DNA of 40,152 nt from a virus: positions 1-40,152 of the IMG/VR virus record IMGVR_UViG_3300045125_000008. One strand, 5' to 3'. The notes below the pieces were generated by a model, which was not told the DNA's origin, did not search any database, and worked only from the letters and a program-made list of their open reading frames with translations. Below, piece by piece: positions 22,076 to 33,200 of this stretch (the stretch's first letter is position 1; the number at the start of each line of letters is the position of its first letter). A program made the position numbers and the translations under genes.

Positions 22076-22089
<14 letters not shown>
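21517..22089 (-). CDS. GT25-family glycosyltransferase
   Basis: The frame from GTG 22089 (GGAGTT about 9 nt upstream) reads '[20 protein letters not shown]', '[20 protein letters not shown]', '[19 protein letters not shown]', '[10 protein letters not shown]' and '[20 protein letters not shown]'. I-N-L-x-R-x3-R at the start, G-C-x-L-S-H and the acidic E-D-D metal site identify family 25, which contains LPS galactosyltransferases and animal procollagen galactosyltransferases. About 190 residues; cytoplasmic. Its start overlaps the end of the collagen-like gene, so the two are translationally coupled. No indel is needed from 22089 to 21517. Confidence 0.8.
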
Positions 22090-23223
<1,134 letters not shown>

Positions 23224-23227
<4 letters not shown>

Positions 23228-23571
23228 GAGGTTGTCACTGCTCCTGTCACTACGAACTTGCCTTCGAGTATTCTTGTAACTTCGCCAGTACCAGCCTCTA
23301 GCACCAGGTCATAGGAATATCTACCTGATGTAATTGCTGCTGTAGTGGCGGCATCAATGGTCACCGTAATACGACCATTGCCTGCATCTAAAACTATTCT
23401 TCCGTTATCTGTAGATGCTACAACTGTGGTTGTAGATGCACCAACGAATGGACGTACAGTCATAACGGCTGTGTAGTTATTTAAGTCCCAGGGAGTATTA
23501 TCATTCTTAATCTGGAACTGAAAATTAAAAGTAGTGGCCTGGTCGCAGGTCAGATTATATCTCGCACTCAT
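23224..23571 (-). CDS. Small beta-rich virion protein (BppU-N-like)
   Basis: I start at ATG 23571, which shares a base with the upstream stop; the in-frame codons before it overlap the upstream gene. The 115-residue product ('[20 protein letters not shown]', '[16 protein letters not shown]', '[20 protein letters not shown]', '[13 protein letters not shown]') resembles the N-terminal domain of phage baseplate upper proteins that link fibres to the virion. It lies right before the collagen-like gene and overlaps it, so it may anchor that fibre. Intact frame. Confidence 0.6.
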
Positions 23572-23870
23572 CAGGCATTGACCTGTCGGAGAGCAGCCGC
23601 TGCAGGTAGCCAAGTAGTGCCAGCGATGTAGTTACATACGCCACTAAAATCAAGATAATTGGCTTCATCAGTAATGCCAGCAATTTCATTTAACATTCCT
23701 ACGCTATCAGTCTTTGTCAGAGTAACGCTTCTTGCTGCTGCCCATTTCTTGATTGCACCAGCCACATCTAAATACGTTGAGATAGCAGGATATGTGGTGC
23801 CACCGCCATTAGCGAGACGGTTGAGTTCGTCCTTTAGAGTTGACCACGATTCTCCGTACTGTGTCACCAC
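23571..23870 (-). CDS. Small virion protein, unknown
   Basis: An intact 99-residue protein with 'LKDELNRLANGGGTTYPAIS' and 'LDVAGAIKKWAAARS', a pattern found in small virion-associated proteins. No enzyme motif. It overlaps the next start by one base (TGATG). Confidence 0.5.
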   Translation of the reverse strand: MVTQYGESWSTLKDELNRLANGGGTTYPAISTYLDVAGAIKKWAAARSVTLTKTDSVGMLNEIAGITDEANYLDFSGVCNYIAGTTWLPAAAALRQVNA

Positions 23871-23879
23871 ATTCTCCTT

Positions 23880-24158
23880 TTACCACTTAACTTTGTCTGC
23901 CCAATAAGCAGCGCTCATTTTTCCTTTGGCAATGTTCTTTGCGTGTCTTGCCTTAAACGAAGCCTGTCTTGCTGTTGGCTTCTTGTCACCTGTTACGCCT
24001 TGTTGTCCGAAGCGGATTGTCTTGACTTGACTTCCTTCTTTTGCGACAACGACGTGACTCTTAGTTGGGTGAGAAGGCGTACGCTTGGGTTTATTGAAGC
24101 CCGATACGCCAGCACGTGTAAGACGTGCATCCTTCTTACTACTTCTTTTTTCCGCCAC
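23880..24158 (-). CDS. Lys-rich protein with SGFNKPKRTP motif (conserved in aquatic phages)
   Basis: An intact 92-residue protein: 'TRAGVSGFNKPKRTPSHPTK', 'SHVVVAKEGSQVKTIRFGQQ', then 'SFKARHAKNIAKGKMSAAYW' and 'ADKVKW'. I recognise this as a family widespread in marine and freshwater phages. The biochemical role is unknown to me; the basic character suggests contact with nucleic acid, perhaps in the capsid. It overlaps the upstream mini-gene by 20 nt. Confidence 0.65.
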   Translation of the reverse strand: MAEKRSSKKDARLTRAGVSGFNKPKRTPSHPTKSHVVVAKEGSQVKTIRFGQQGVTGDKKPTARQASFKARHAKNIAKGKMSAAYWADKVKW

Positions 24159-24315
24159 GCTTAACTGCCTTCTTAGCCTTACCAGCTTCTGACAATGCGA
24201 TAGCGATTGCTTGTTTGCGGGACTTAACTACCGGTCCCTTCTTGCCTGAGTGAAGTGTGCCAGTCTTAAACTCGTGCATCACTTTTTCTACTTTAGTTTT
24301 CTTCTTAGCAGGCAT
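24139..24315 (-). CDS. Small basic phage protein (DUF6496-like)
   Basis: A 58-residue gene, ATG 24315 overlapping the upstream stop. The product reads 'KVEKVMHEFKTGTLHSGKKG', 'PVVKSRKQAIAIALSEAGKA' and a Lys-rich tail. V-M-x-E-F-K-x-G-x-L-x-S-G ... R-K-Q-A-I-A-I-A-L-S-E-A-G is the signature of the small DUF6496 family. Function unknown. Several such proteins cluster here. Confidence 0.75.
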   Translation of the reverse strand: MPAKKKTKVEKVMHEFKTGTLHSGKKGPVVKSRKQAIAIALSEAGKAKKAVKRGGKKK

Positions 24316-24500
24316 TAGTCAATGTCCAATTCATCCATAGCACGGCCTGGCTTCTCTGTGCGGCCTTTGCCACCTACACCAGTTTGGATATCGCTGTAAT
24401 CTTTGTAACGGCCTACTGAACCATATTCAGCAATGCGCTTCTTCTGTGGCTCCATCTGTTCGTGGATGATAGCCTTCTCTTCGCCTAACCAATCAGCCAT
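24315..24500 (-). CDS. Small protein, unknown
   Basis: An intact 61-residue protein with a helical N terminus ('WLGEEKAIIHEQMEPQKKRI') and a Gly-rich loop ('TGVGGKGRTEKPGR'). It lies in the chain of mini-proteins between capsid and fibre genes and overlaps the next start (TAATG). No family recognised. Confidence 0.5.
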   Translation of the reverse strand: MADWLGEEKAIIHEQMEPQKKRIAEYGSVGRYKDYSDIQTGVGGKGRTEKPGRAMDELDID

Positions 24501-24647
24501 TTACTTCGCCTTCTTTCCTTTAGCGCCCTTGCTGATTTCAGCGTAGGTGTTCATCTTCATTGCCTTGCCAGTTTTCTTGGCTTCCTTCTTAGCGGCAGCC
24601 TTACCTTTTGCTGTATAAGCAAACTTCTTATTTCCAACCTTTGGCAT
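24501..24647 (-). CDS. Lys/Ala-rich mini-protein
   Basis: A 48-residue product made mainly of Lys, Ala and Gly ('KFAYTAKGKAAAKKEAKKTG', 'MNTYAEISKGAKGKKAK'). The composition resembles histone-like tails and fits DNA binding in the capsid, but this is inferred from charge only. The ORF is intact. Confidence 0.55.
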   Translation of the reverse strand: MPKVGNKKFAYTAKGKAAAKKEAKKTGKAMKMNTYAEISKGAKGKKAK

Positions 24648-24648
24648 A

Positions 24649-24807
24649 TTACTTACCTCTTGAGGTGTGCTTACGGCCACCTGAGAAGGTTGCTTTAGCG
24701 CCTGAGATTTTTACAGTTGATGTGCCAGGAGCCATTGACTTTGTAATAGGCTTAGCGCCACCTTTGTATGGGAAACCAACAGTTTCCTTCTTTGTTGTCT
24801 TCTTCAT
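24649..24807 (-). CDS. Lys-rich mini-protein
   Basis: A 52-residue intact product ('MKKTTKKETVGFPYKGGAKP', 'GAKATFSGGRKHTSRGK'). It overlaps the stop of the upstream gene. With its neighbours it forms a run of small basic proteins after the major capsid protein. They may bind packaged DNA or decorate the virion. Confidence 0.55.
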   Translation of the reverse strand: MKKTTKKETVGFPYKGGAKPITKSMAPGTSTVKISGAKATFSGGRKHTSRGK

Positions 24808-25100
24808 TAGTTCTCCTTGAACTTTAAGGAATTGCCATCAAAGGCTTTTCCAGTGTCATTACTAAGCCTCATCGCAGCATCAATGTCTTTCTGCTTTGTT
24901 GAGATGGGTTCTACACCTTGCCTTACAGCGGAGTAGTAGGACTCCAATTCTTTGTTGTCTTTATTTTCCCTGTCCTTATCCCAGCCTTGCCGAGTAGGGA
25001 AGCACCCTGCAAATGCGAAGTTTGCTGCTTGCAAACAATCAGAATAAGAATCGTGGTCCTGGGTTTTGCAACCAGAACGACAGTTTGGATTACGTTCCAT
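24807..25100 (-). CDS. Small protein with Cys motif
   Basis: I use the ATG at 25100, the second of two in a row, which overlaps the upstream stop. The 97-residue product has 'NPNCRSGCKTQDHDSYSDCL' followed by 'DIDAAMRLSNDTGKAFDGNS'. The C-x3-C ... H ... C pattern might bind a metal. A related 'CxTxDHxxYxxCL' pattern is common in phage structural regions. Role unknown; intact frame. Confidence 0.55.
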   Translation of the reverse strand: MERNPNCRSGCKTQDHDSYSDCLQAANFAFAGCFPTRQGWDKDRENKDNKELESYYSAVRQGVEPISTKQKDIDAAMRLSNDTGKAFDGNSLKFKEN

Positions 25101-25429
25101 CATTCCTCTATAGGTGTCAGATAATCTCCGTAGCCAGCATCAATAAGAATCTGTGCTTCGGATTCGTTTAGGATGTATTCGTGTCCACCAAGATAAGCAG
25201 CATCGGCATCTGCAATGTCATCTTGATATGGAGTTTGGATTTCTGTCACAGTGGTTCCATTGACTAGCAATGAGTAACCGCGGGGAATGTCTGTGAGAAA
25301 AGGATTGATAGTTCCAGATTGAGTACCGCCAGTAATTGGACGGCCAGCTAAACGGGCATACGGAGAATAGCGGTTCTCAGTAATTCCCCAAGTTTCCCAG
25401 CGCCAAGGCGTATTCAGTCTGTAGTTCAT
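25100..25429 (-). CDS. Small virion-associated protein, unknown
   Basis: An intact 109-residue protein ('MNYRLNTPWRWETWGITENR', 'IPRGYSLLVNGTTVTEIQTP', 'EYILNESEAQILIDAGYGDY'). The place after the major capsid gene suggests a head decoration or head-tail protein. No family is recognised. Confidence 0.5.
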   Translation of the reverse strand: MNYRLNTPWRWETWGITENRYSPYARLAGRPITGGTQSGTINPFLTDIPRGYSLLVNGTTVTEIQTPYQDDIADADAAYLGGHEYILNESEAQILIDAGYGDYLTPIEE

Positions 25430-25500
25430 TATTTCCTTTCATAGTGAACTCACCCCAGTGGTAGGGATACAACGACCCCTACCACAGAGTCAATCAACTA

Positions 25501-26436
25501 CTAGTTGATGGATGCAGCTGTCTCAATGCGATATAGAGCAGCTTCACGTAGGCGAGCAAAGCCTCCGAAGTAGTACCAACCGATGGTGCGGAAACGACGT
25601 AGAGCGTCGATTTCTGGACCGATGACGGTTGAGATATCGGCTGCTTGTGCTTCAGCCAATGCTTCACGTCCAGCAACAACTGCCTTGTAGACAGTTACTG
25701 CAGGTGATGCACCGTTAGATGCAGATAGAACACGAGGTGTTTCTACAACGAATGCACCTTCGATTACACCGACTGCACCAGCAACGAATGGGGTGCGGTC
25801 AACGTACTTGCTTAGTTCCTGGAATCCACCAGTACCAGCCTCAGCACGTAGGTCAGCTGACTGACGTGGGTGTAGGTAAGCTGCATATAGCTCGCCAATG
25901 CGAGGTACAGCTTTGTTGGTGCGTAGCTGTACAACAGCTTCGCGGATGTCAGCAACTGACATTGTGCCAGATGCTGTGATACCTGAAGTACCAGTTGCAG
26001 TGCCACCGTAGATTACGTTGGAGCCACCAGTTAGAACGTTTGCTACAACTACGTCGATTGAGTCGGCAGCGTTGTAAGCAATGATGTCAGCAAGAGCTGC
26101 ATCAACATCGTTGAATGATGTTAGGTTCAACTTCTTGGTGGTTGTTACTGCTGAACCATACTCGTTAAGAGTTACGGTTACTTGGTTTGGATTGCCTAGT
26201 GCAATGGAGGAAACATCGGAAGATTCTGTCAAGGTACCAGTCGCTGTTGCGAGGTCTGAGTAGATGGAGAATACAACTGATGAACCTGGCATAGCCTGTT
26301 GCACTGGCTTTACGTCTGCCAACGCACGCATCACAGGGATGGAACGTAGGGCCATACGTACGTACTGGTCATATGCTGTTTTTACGAGATTGGAAATATC
26401 CGATGTCGTAGTCAGCGTACCTGTAGGTAATGCCAC
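25501..26436 (-). CDS. Major capsid protein (N4-gp56-like HK97 fold)
   Basis: An intact 311-residue protein. It starts 'MALPTGTLTTTSDISNLVKT', continues 'YDQYVRMALRSIPVMRALAD' and 'SIALGNPNQVTVTLNEYGSA', and ends 'IGWYYFGGFARLREAALYRI'. This pattern (early 'VKTAYDQYVR', central 'VTLNEYGSAVT', C-terminal 'YYFGGFARLR') is the N4-gp56 type of major capsid protein, an HK97-fold variant. The gene lies directly after the scaffold gene and has the cleanest long frame of the late unit. It forms the icosahedral shell. Confidence 0.8.
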   Translation of the reverse strand: MALPTGTLTTTSDISNLVKTAYDQYVRMALRSIPVMRALADVKPVQQAMPGSSVVFSIYSDLATATGTLTESSDVSSIALGNPNQVTVTLNEYGSAVTTTKKLNLTSFNDVDAALADIIAYNAADSIDVVVANVLTGGSNVIYGGTATGTSGITASGTMSVADIREAVVQLRTNKAVPRIGELYAAYLHPRQSADLRAEAGTGGFQELSKYVDRTPFVAGAVGVIEGAFVVETPRVLSASNGASPAVTVYKAVVAGREALAEAQAADISTVIGPEIDALRRFRTIGWYYFGGFARLREAALYRIETAASIN

Positions 26437-26465
26437 TTTTTAGTGCCTTTCGGTTAGGTTCGGAA

Positions 26466-26936
26466 TTAGAGTCCAGACTGTCTAATGATTTCGTCTAGCT
26501 CTTCACGGCTTGAAGCATTCATCAACTTGCGGTGAACGTCTGCCTGATATTCAGGAGTCATTCCTTGCTCTACAGCATTTGTCATTCGTTGATATGCAGC
26601 AGCCTGAGCTGGGTCTACATTAGGTGTTGCCTGGTTCGACTGGGTTTGTACACCGAATACATCGGCATAATCTTCCAGCCATTTTGATACAGACTCCTCA
26701 GTTGGGTCTATATCCTGTGGGATAAATGATGCAATCTTGCTATTTACCCCGCGACTTGCGAGTGCATCTTTGATTGCTCGTTCTCTGTTTGCTTTAGCAA
26801 TTTGCTCGTATTGAGCCTTTAGCTCTGCGAGCTCCTTGTCTTTTTGCTTTGCTGCTTTACGCAGTTGCTTAACGAGATTGTCTCCATCATTCGATGGTGT
26901 ATCAAAGTCGTCATCTTCGTAGTCGTAGTTGGACAT
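26466..26936 (-). CDS. Capsid scaffolding protein
   Basis: An intact 156-residue protein: very acidic start ('YDYEDDDFDTPSNDG'), long coiled coil ('LVKQLRKAAKQKDKELAELK', 'AQYEQIAKANRERA'), 'FIPQDIDPTEESVSKWLEDY' and a short C-terminal helix ('SREELDEIIRQSGL'). Size, coiled coil and position immediately upstream of the major capsid gene are typical for a scaffold that guides shell assembly and then leaves. Confidence 0.7.
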   Translation of the reverse strand: MSNYDYEDDDFDTPSNDGDNLVKQLRKAAKQKDKELAELKAQYEQIAKANRERAIKDALASRGVNSKIASFIPQDIDPTEESVSKWLEDYADVFGVQTQSNQATPNVDPAQAAAYQRMTNAVEQGMTPEYQADVHRKLMNASSREELDEIIRQSGL

Positions 26937-27167
26937 AGAGTCCTTCTCCCTTGTTAGTAGTATTCGTAAGCCTCATACAGTTTGGGGAACGCTGTATGGC
27001 TCTTACTCCCGGTATTGATATCTCTCTAACGGACCGGTCGCTCCGTTAGCAGGCCTAGAATGCCCCTGCTCTATCGCGGGCTAATGCGCCACCAGACCAT
27101 ACCTGATGAACCGCTAGAATGAGGCTTGCTCAAGTTCGGTTAGTTTCCTACGCTTGCTTAGCCAGCC
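26937..27167. other. Structured non-coding region before scaffold and capsid genes
   Basis: No gene is evident. An 8-bp perfect hairpin CTAACGGA/TCCGTTAG lies at 27026-27033 and 27042-27049. It abuts a second hairpin AGCAGG/CCTGCT at 27048-27053 and 27065-27070, and GGTAT (27011-27015) can pair with ATACC (27099-27103) to enclose both. The region is the longest gap in the late unit and ends 3 nt before a GGGAGAAGGACTC leader of the scaffold gene. A promoter or regulatory RNA for abundant capsid expression is plausible. Confidence 0.4.
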
Positions 27168-28666
27168 TCTGTTGCACCAGCAAGACCAAATACTTCTTGC
27201 TCGGCAGTTGTTTGTGCTGTATGGTTCTTGTTTGTAAATTGATGCTAGTTGGCTACCACGAGGTAGCAACTTCTGAGCAATAGTCTGGAATCCTTGACGT
27301 GCTGTTTCTCTCGGTTACTCCATAGCTTAGCAAGTTCTTCTGCTCTAGTTACATCCAGTTCAGGTAGGCTAGCCATCTTTGCAGCACCTGCTCCAATTTC
27401 AGCAGCGGTTACTTTGCGCTTGATGTTTTCAATAGCCTTATCTGGGTCTAGGAAGTATGCCAACATATCTCCCTGACCAATCTCAGGATAGTACTGACGA
27501 AGAGCTGCAGATACTTCAGGAGCAGCGTTGATAACTCTACGCTGTGCTGTTGAGATGCGGTCCTCTAACTCCACGTTAGATACGTCGTTAGCAATTAACT
27601 TCTCAAAACCTTCTTGACGGCCCATATCTCCACGTGTGTAGTAAGACTCTAGGTAGACCATAGCGACGCATTACATCTTGGTATTGGTCTTCAAGGTTGA
27701 TATATGCGGCCTCTGATAATGCTGTCAAACCTTTTTGAATACGGGCTTGGTTAGCAGCAAAGCGCTTCTTATAGGCATCAGTATCACGAAGGCGGAGAGT
27801 AAACTCTGCTTGTGATAAACCATCTATAATGAACTGCTTTAGCGGTTCTACTAATGAACCTAAGCCATAATCATTGAACTCTTTGAATAGTAAGTCATAA
27901 GCAGACTGTCCTTGTTGACGCTTTTCATCTGCTGCTAACTTTGCAATGTAAGCATTGTAAGAGTCAAGGTCAGTAAACATTCTGCCATCTGGAGCAGTGT
28001 ATGTTGTAGGGATAAAGGCTCCGCCTTTACTACCGGTGGAGCCACCTGAACTTCCGGTAGCTTTGCCATTAACAAAATCTGTTCCATTGTATGTTCCCAG
28101 TAAATGGCTGTCCGTTGTAGGTCATAATACCGCCAACAACCTTAAATCCATCTCCTGTATTACTTCCTGAGTTGCCACCAGTGCCACCAGTGTTACCGCG
28201 ACCATCACTAAAACCTTGATAACTAAAAGTTACTCCGTCTTTGTTGTAACCAATGATTTGTCCATATTCATCTTTTACAAGAAGTGGTTGCTTTTCTAGT
28301 GTGTTAGCACCTACAGCAGAACCACCCTGCTGTTGAGTCTCTCCACCAAATACACGTGAACCATACTTCACCATATTTTCTGGAGTATTTGGAACTCTAT
28401 AAGTACGCCACTCACCTGTGGTGGCGCCACCAACCCAAGAGTTGTAGATAATAAATCCTGAGTTAATCTCACCTTCAGGGCGAATAGTAGGATTCTTGTC
28501 AGGGTCAGCAGGAACGCTCTGCTACTTTTTCTGCAGCAGCTTTTGCACGTTCATCCTTGAGTTCATCTAGACGCTTTTGACGAGCTTCTGCAAGGGCCTG
28601 CTTCTTTGCGGCGGCTTCTGCTTCTCTTTTTAGTCTTGCTTGATTTGCTTCATCTGCGGCTGCCAT
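27168..28666 (-). CDS. Internal virion protein with coiled-coil N terminus, frameshifted
   Basis: ATG 28666 overlaps the reconstructed TAA of the upstream gene. The N terminus is Ala/Lys/Glu-rich coiled coil ('AAKKQALAEARQKRLDELKD'). Then follow a Gly-rich region ('GNTGGTGGNSGSNTGDG'), 'YNGQPFTG', and a helical domain with 'LVEPLKQFIIDGLSQAEFTL', 'GFEKLIANDVSNVELEDRIS', 'GDMLAYFLDPDKAIENIKRK' and 'QEVFGLAGATEAG' at the C terminus (27168). At least five indels. About 500 residues. This combination is a conserved actinophage structural protein located before the scaffold; an ejection or inner-capsid role is inferred. Confidence 0.6.
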
Positions 28667-29494
28667 TATCCCCTGGAATCCAAAGTCACGGAGCACACTA
28701 AGTGCTACATTTGATACATCTTCTCTAGCATTGTCTGTGTACTGCCAACGTGGGTCTTTGCGTACTTGCTTCTTAAAGTCATACAAAGACATCTCTTTGT
28801 CTGCACCATAAGCGCTACAAGTAGCGGGTCATCTAAACTGATTGCATCTGGCATAACCTCTAATAGTGCTGCCATCTGGCTGCGGTATGGTTGAAATACG
28901 TTAGCCAAATCTAAACCTTCATCTAGTAATACTCCTACCTTTTCAGGTAAGCCTAACTTTGCCTGCTGGCGGATAATACGCTTGAAGTCTTCAACGTCTT
29001 CGCCTTTAGCAATACGTCGCAGCCAGCCATCAATCTGACCAGCAAAGTCTTTGTCTAAGTTAAAGCCATTATTACGGGCTGTTGTACGCAAGTCATCAAG
29101 GGCATTGGCAGATGTTCCTGCTGCGCCTTTGGCTGTAATACCACCAGATAGTTCATCGATGATAATGTCTTCATTAATACCTCTGTCAAAGTAATCCTTG
29201 ATTTGCTTCATCAGTTATCTTAAGCCCGCGAGGATTTAGAAGGGCTTTTAACTTGACAGTAAACTCTTTTAGACGCTCTTTGTATACATCTTGCTGTTGT
29301 AGGTTGAGAAGATATCTGGTTCTTACATCAGCATCTAACTTAGCCCAGTCAGTCTTGAAATACTCATCTTGAGCCTCGGTTAACTTACCAGCATTCCATA
29401 ATTCAAATACTTTACGAAGTTGAGCACCGTACTTAGGGTCATTAAGTAGTGCTTCGCCAATACCGAACTTATCGGTAGCGGTTTGTTCAGCCAC
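28666..29494 (-). CDS. Conserved actinophage virion protein, frameshifted
   Basis: GTG 29494 (GGAGGGCAGGGATAGTG) overlaps the TAG of the upstream gene. The product reads 'VAEQTATDKFGIGEALLNDP', 'RTRYLLNLQQQDVYKERLKE', then 'IDELSGGITAKGAAG', 'LAKGEDV'-like 'IAKGEDVEDFKRIIRQQAKL', and ends 'DPRWQYTDNAREDVSNVALS' and 'VLRDFGFQG'. The end '..DPRWQYT.NAREDV...LRDFGF' is a known C-terminal signature in actinophage structural proteins. Indels lie near 29205, 28790 and in a G-run at 28670. About 275 residues. Probably an internal capsid protein. Confidence 0.6.
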
Positions 29495-30282
29495 TATCCC
29501 TGCCCTCCTGACTGTGAGAATAACCATTTAGTAAAGTCAACACGGCTCTTGCGCTCTACATCAACAGGTGATGCTTCCTTTAGGCCAGTCTCAATGGTTG
29601 TAGCAATCTTTTCTTTTTGAGTATCCTGGCTTCTGAAGTACTTGCTTTTCCTTCTTGCCAGTAGCAGGATTGACTACTTCCTTGACTGTGGTAACTACAC
29701 CTTTTTGGTACATATCGTTAACACTCTTTACGAGATTCTTGTACCAGTCTTGAGTCTTATCATCTGCCTGAATTGTACGGCCAAGGATTGACTTCGCAGC
29801 GGTATCTACATCTGCTTCAATCTGTGCCTTAGGTACATCATAAATCTGACGGGTAGGAAGTGCTGGAGCTGTAGACTTCTTTTGTCCACCAGCCCACCAA
29901 GTTAGATACTGTTCTGGGGTTACCTTTGCAGTTCCGTTAGATGTGGTATACCAATCAGCAGCACCTGCTACCGCTACTTCCCAAGCCTTGCGTTCGGCAA
30001 CTGGGTTACCAGTTTCTAAACCATTCTTCTTCATAGTTGCACGCCAAGTAGACTGCAGTTTTGGGTCAGTTAAATATAACTTGTTGGCTTCTTGAATAGA
30101 GATAACCTTGTTAGTTGGGACATTTATTGTCTCACCAGTCTTCTTCATACGAACAGGCTTAGTGCCGCTTTGTCCAAGATATACACCAGAACTTGCTGTG
30201 CCTGTGGTTCCACCACTTAGCAACTGCGCTAACAAAGCAAAAGCATCTGTGCTTTGCGTAGTCTTATTCTCTTCGCCTGCAT
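29494..30282 (-). CDS. Conserved actinophage virion protein, frameshifted
   Basis: The ATG at 30282 overlaps the TAA of the giant gene. The body reads 'ENKTTQSTDAFALLAQLLSG', 'SIQEANKLYLTDPKLQSTWR', 'TPEQYLTWWAGGQKKST', 'TVKEVVNPATGKKEKQVLQK', then in another frame 'ATTIETGLKEASPVDVERKS', 'RVDFTKWLFSQSGGQG' to TAG 29494-29496. Breaks lie near 30280 and 29640. About 260 residues. It is one of a set of three genes between the giant protein and the scaffold. No catalytic motif seen. Confidence 0.6.
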
Positions 30283-33200
30283 TACAAGCCTTTCGATAGG
30301 TCATCGCTTTCCAGCATCCGTGTGTAGATTCTGTTAAACGTTACATCTTGGTCAATAAGGATTCCGGTAGAAGGTGTCCCATACTTCTCTCAAGTCAGCA
30401 TTTGATTCAGCACCTAGAGTCTTATTAGGTCTAGTTGCCAATACTTTACGCAGTTCTTCGCGTCCCTTTAGGTACTCTGCCATCGTCTTAATATCTGGAC
30501 GGTTAGCAAGGCGTGGGTCCTATAGCGCTTCTTTAGCAAAGCGTAGGAAGTTAGTGACTTTGTTCAAGTCAATCTTTCCACGAACCTTTGCCCGCTCAGG
30601 GTTCTCGTGCTCTAGTGCTGCTACGAATAACTTCTTAGCAGTTGCTAAATCTTCAGCACCTTTAGAAGATAGGCTTGGTAAGCCCTGAGCAATACGCTGT
30701 GTGCACTCCATTAAGTCCATACCCTTGTTGTACTTAACCCAACCTAGTTCTGCTTTGGTTGCGCCAACTAGCCTCATAAGCATCTTGAGTTGTTCTGTAG
30801 CTTACTGTGCTACCAGGAGCAGCCTTCTCTTCAAACTGCTTGCGATAAACAGTAGGTGAGAACTCTCCAGCGTTGGCTGCGCCAACAATGAACCAGCCAT
30901 AATCAGGGTTCTTAGCAATCAAATCTTTTGAACTGCTTAGCAACCTTGTCAGCCTCAACGCTTGCAGCAATGCCAGCAAGTTGTTCTTAGAATAGGCTTG
31001 CAGGTGAATAGATAATACGCATCACCATACTGCTCATAGGAACTTATCAGTAGCTGTGAATGGGTCTTCCTCACGTAGCTTCTGGTAGGCAATCAATGTA
31101 ATACTGATAAGGGCTGCGGGTTCCTGAAGCAAATGGCAGAATCAAACGAGATGCTACATCTAAAGCTAGTTGCTTCTTAACGCGGTTGTTAATCTCTGCC
31201 AAAGTAGGGGCAGTATCGCGTAGGCCTTGGTCAAACTTAGCATTTTCTTCAGCCATAATCAGAACTGTTAAATTCTGACGGGTTGGATTATCTGTATCAA
31301 AGATACCCATAGCACGTTTTGCTGCAGGGCTTTGAATCAGCAAATCTTTCCAGCCTGTGCCTGTTGCACCATATGGCAGAATCTGCTTTACAAGAGCATT
31401 ACGTTCTACCTCAGGAGTATTCTTAACAATCTTTGAGGTGGTGTACTGAGACGAGCCAACCTGGCACCTGGGTTCCACCATTCTCCACCTTGGAAAATAA
31501 GGTTTAGTGATGGCTTAGGAATAGAACGTGGTCTATCACCTAGACCCATACGCTTAGCCACCACCAGGAACGTTGATGCAAGTAATACCATCGCGCTCTT
31601 CAGTCATACCTGCACGGTCTGGAGCATTGTAAACGATGTCTAGTTTACGCAAGACTGTTGGGTCATTGAATAGAATACGACCCCACTTCTCAGCTACATC
31701 AGCGAATGCACCAAAGAATGGGAAGGCATAACGTAGATACTTAGCAGATTCAACGCGCTCTGTTGTGTCATATAGGTTTCTACGCATTTCTGCTCTAGCC
31801 CATTGACGTGCATTGGATTCTAACTTGCGTAGATACCAGGTAGGAATCTCTTCACCAGGATAATTAGCGATAGCATTCTCTACTACAGCTTTCATACGCT
31901 GGCGATAAAGTCCAACAAACATAGTATTACGGACTAATCCCTTTTCTGGGATTTCACCGAATGCGTTATAGAACTTATCTAGTGCTTTTGCAAGCAGAGT
32001 TGATACCGCAGAGGTACCATTCATAGCGAAACCTGTGCACCGTTTACATCTGGACGGATACTTGGTCAGTACCGTAATACTTAAACACATCTGCATCTGT
32101 AATTGACTTATCTAAGCTAGCTTCTTAAACTCTGGGCTGATATATGAAGGGAAAACCTGGTCTATGTTAGCCAAGTTAGCCTCAATAATGTCATCTACGC
32201 TACGGCCCATAAGTAAGTTCTTACGAATACGACGGCCTTCTGGGTCTTTAGTGGGAAGTTACGGGCTTCTGATACCAAAGTATCTCTGTCTTTATCCTGC
32301 ATCAAGATACGTGTTAGCTTAGAGTTACGCATCTGGCGGTTAACTACACGCTTGTAAGCCTCTAACCAACCTTCATCTGTACCACGAACAATGGTCCAGT
32401 CTCCGTTAGTTTCCATAACGTTACGAGCAGACTTACCAAACTCAGAGAAATGGTCATCGATAATACGAGCAGCAGATGCAATGAATCTATCATTGATATA
32501 CTTAGCCTGAGAAGGAGTTGCGCCTAGTGCATCTTCATAGGTAATGATGTCATCGCCTACCCTGATTTGGTTTAATCCCATACCAAAGCGGTCAGCCAAT
32601 CTTCTTCTTGCCAGCAAGCATCTGGTCAATCTCATTGATTTGACGAAGGACTACATCTTGGTCATCTACATAGTAAAGAGATGCTTCTAGTTCATCCTTC
32701 TTAGCAAGGAGTTTAGCCTTATTGCTGAAGTCGAAAATCTCATCGTTAGTAGCACCACGGAAGCGATTCATAAGAATCTGTCCGCCAGTCTTTGTCAACC
32801 CGCTGCACGGGCTAGGATAGCCATTGGCCCTATTGTAAAGATAATACGTAGGTTACCTTCAGTAACGTTACGCTGTGGGTAACCAAGACGGGCTAGAACC
32901 TGGAACTTAAGTAGAGCATCTGTGGCATCTACCATTTCGTTAGCAGCTGTACGAACTTCAGCAGTTCTGTCTAGGACATTTGCTGCTACTTTGCTAGCCT
33001 TAGTGATAGGCAAACGATACTTCTCACCGAAGTAATCGCACGAAAGCGCTGAGCACGAGTAGCCTTGTTTAGAATCGAATACATAGTTGGGATGTCAAGA
33101 GTTGGAAGCTGCTTGACTAACTGTGATTTCGTTAATGGCGCTGGGAAAATCAAAGCTACGCCATCATCATCTATGATTGGCTTTACGATACCGCCTGCAG

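Noticed and set aside
26960-27123. Possible tRNA (several arms, GATAGAGCA resembling a D-arm)
   Set aside because: No T-loop GTTCRA, no 7-bp acceptor and no consistent anticodon stem on either strand.
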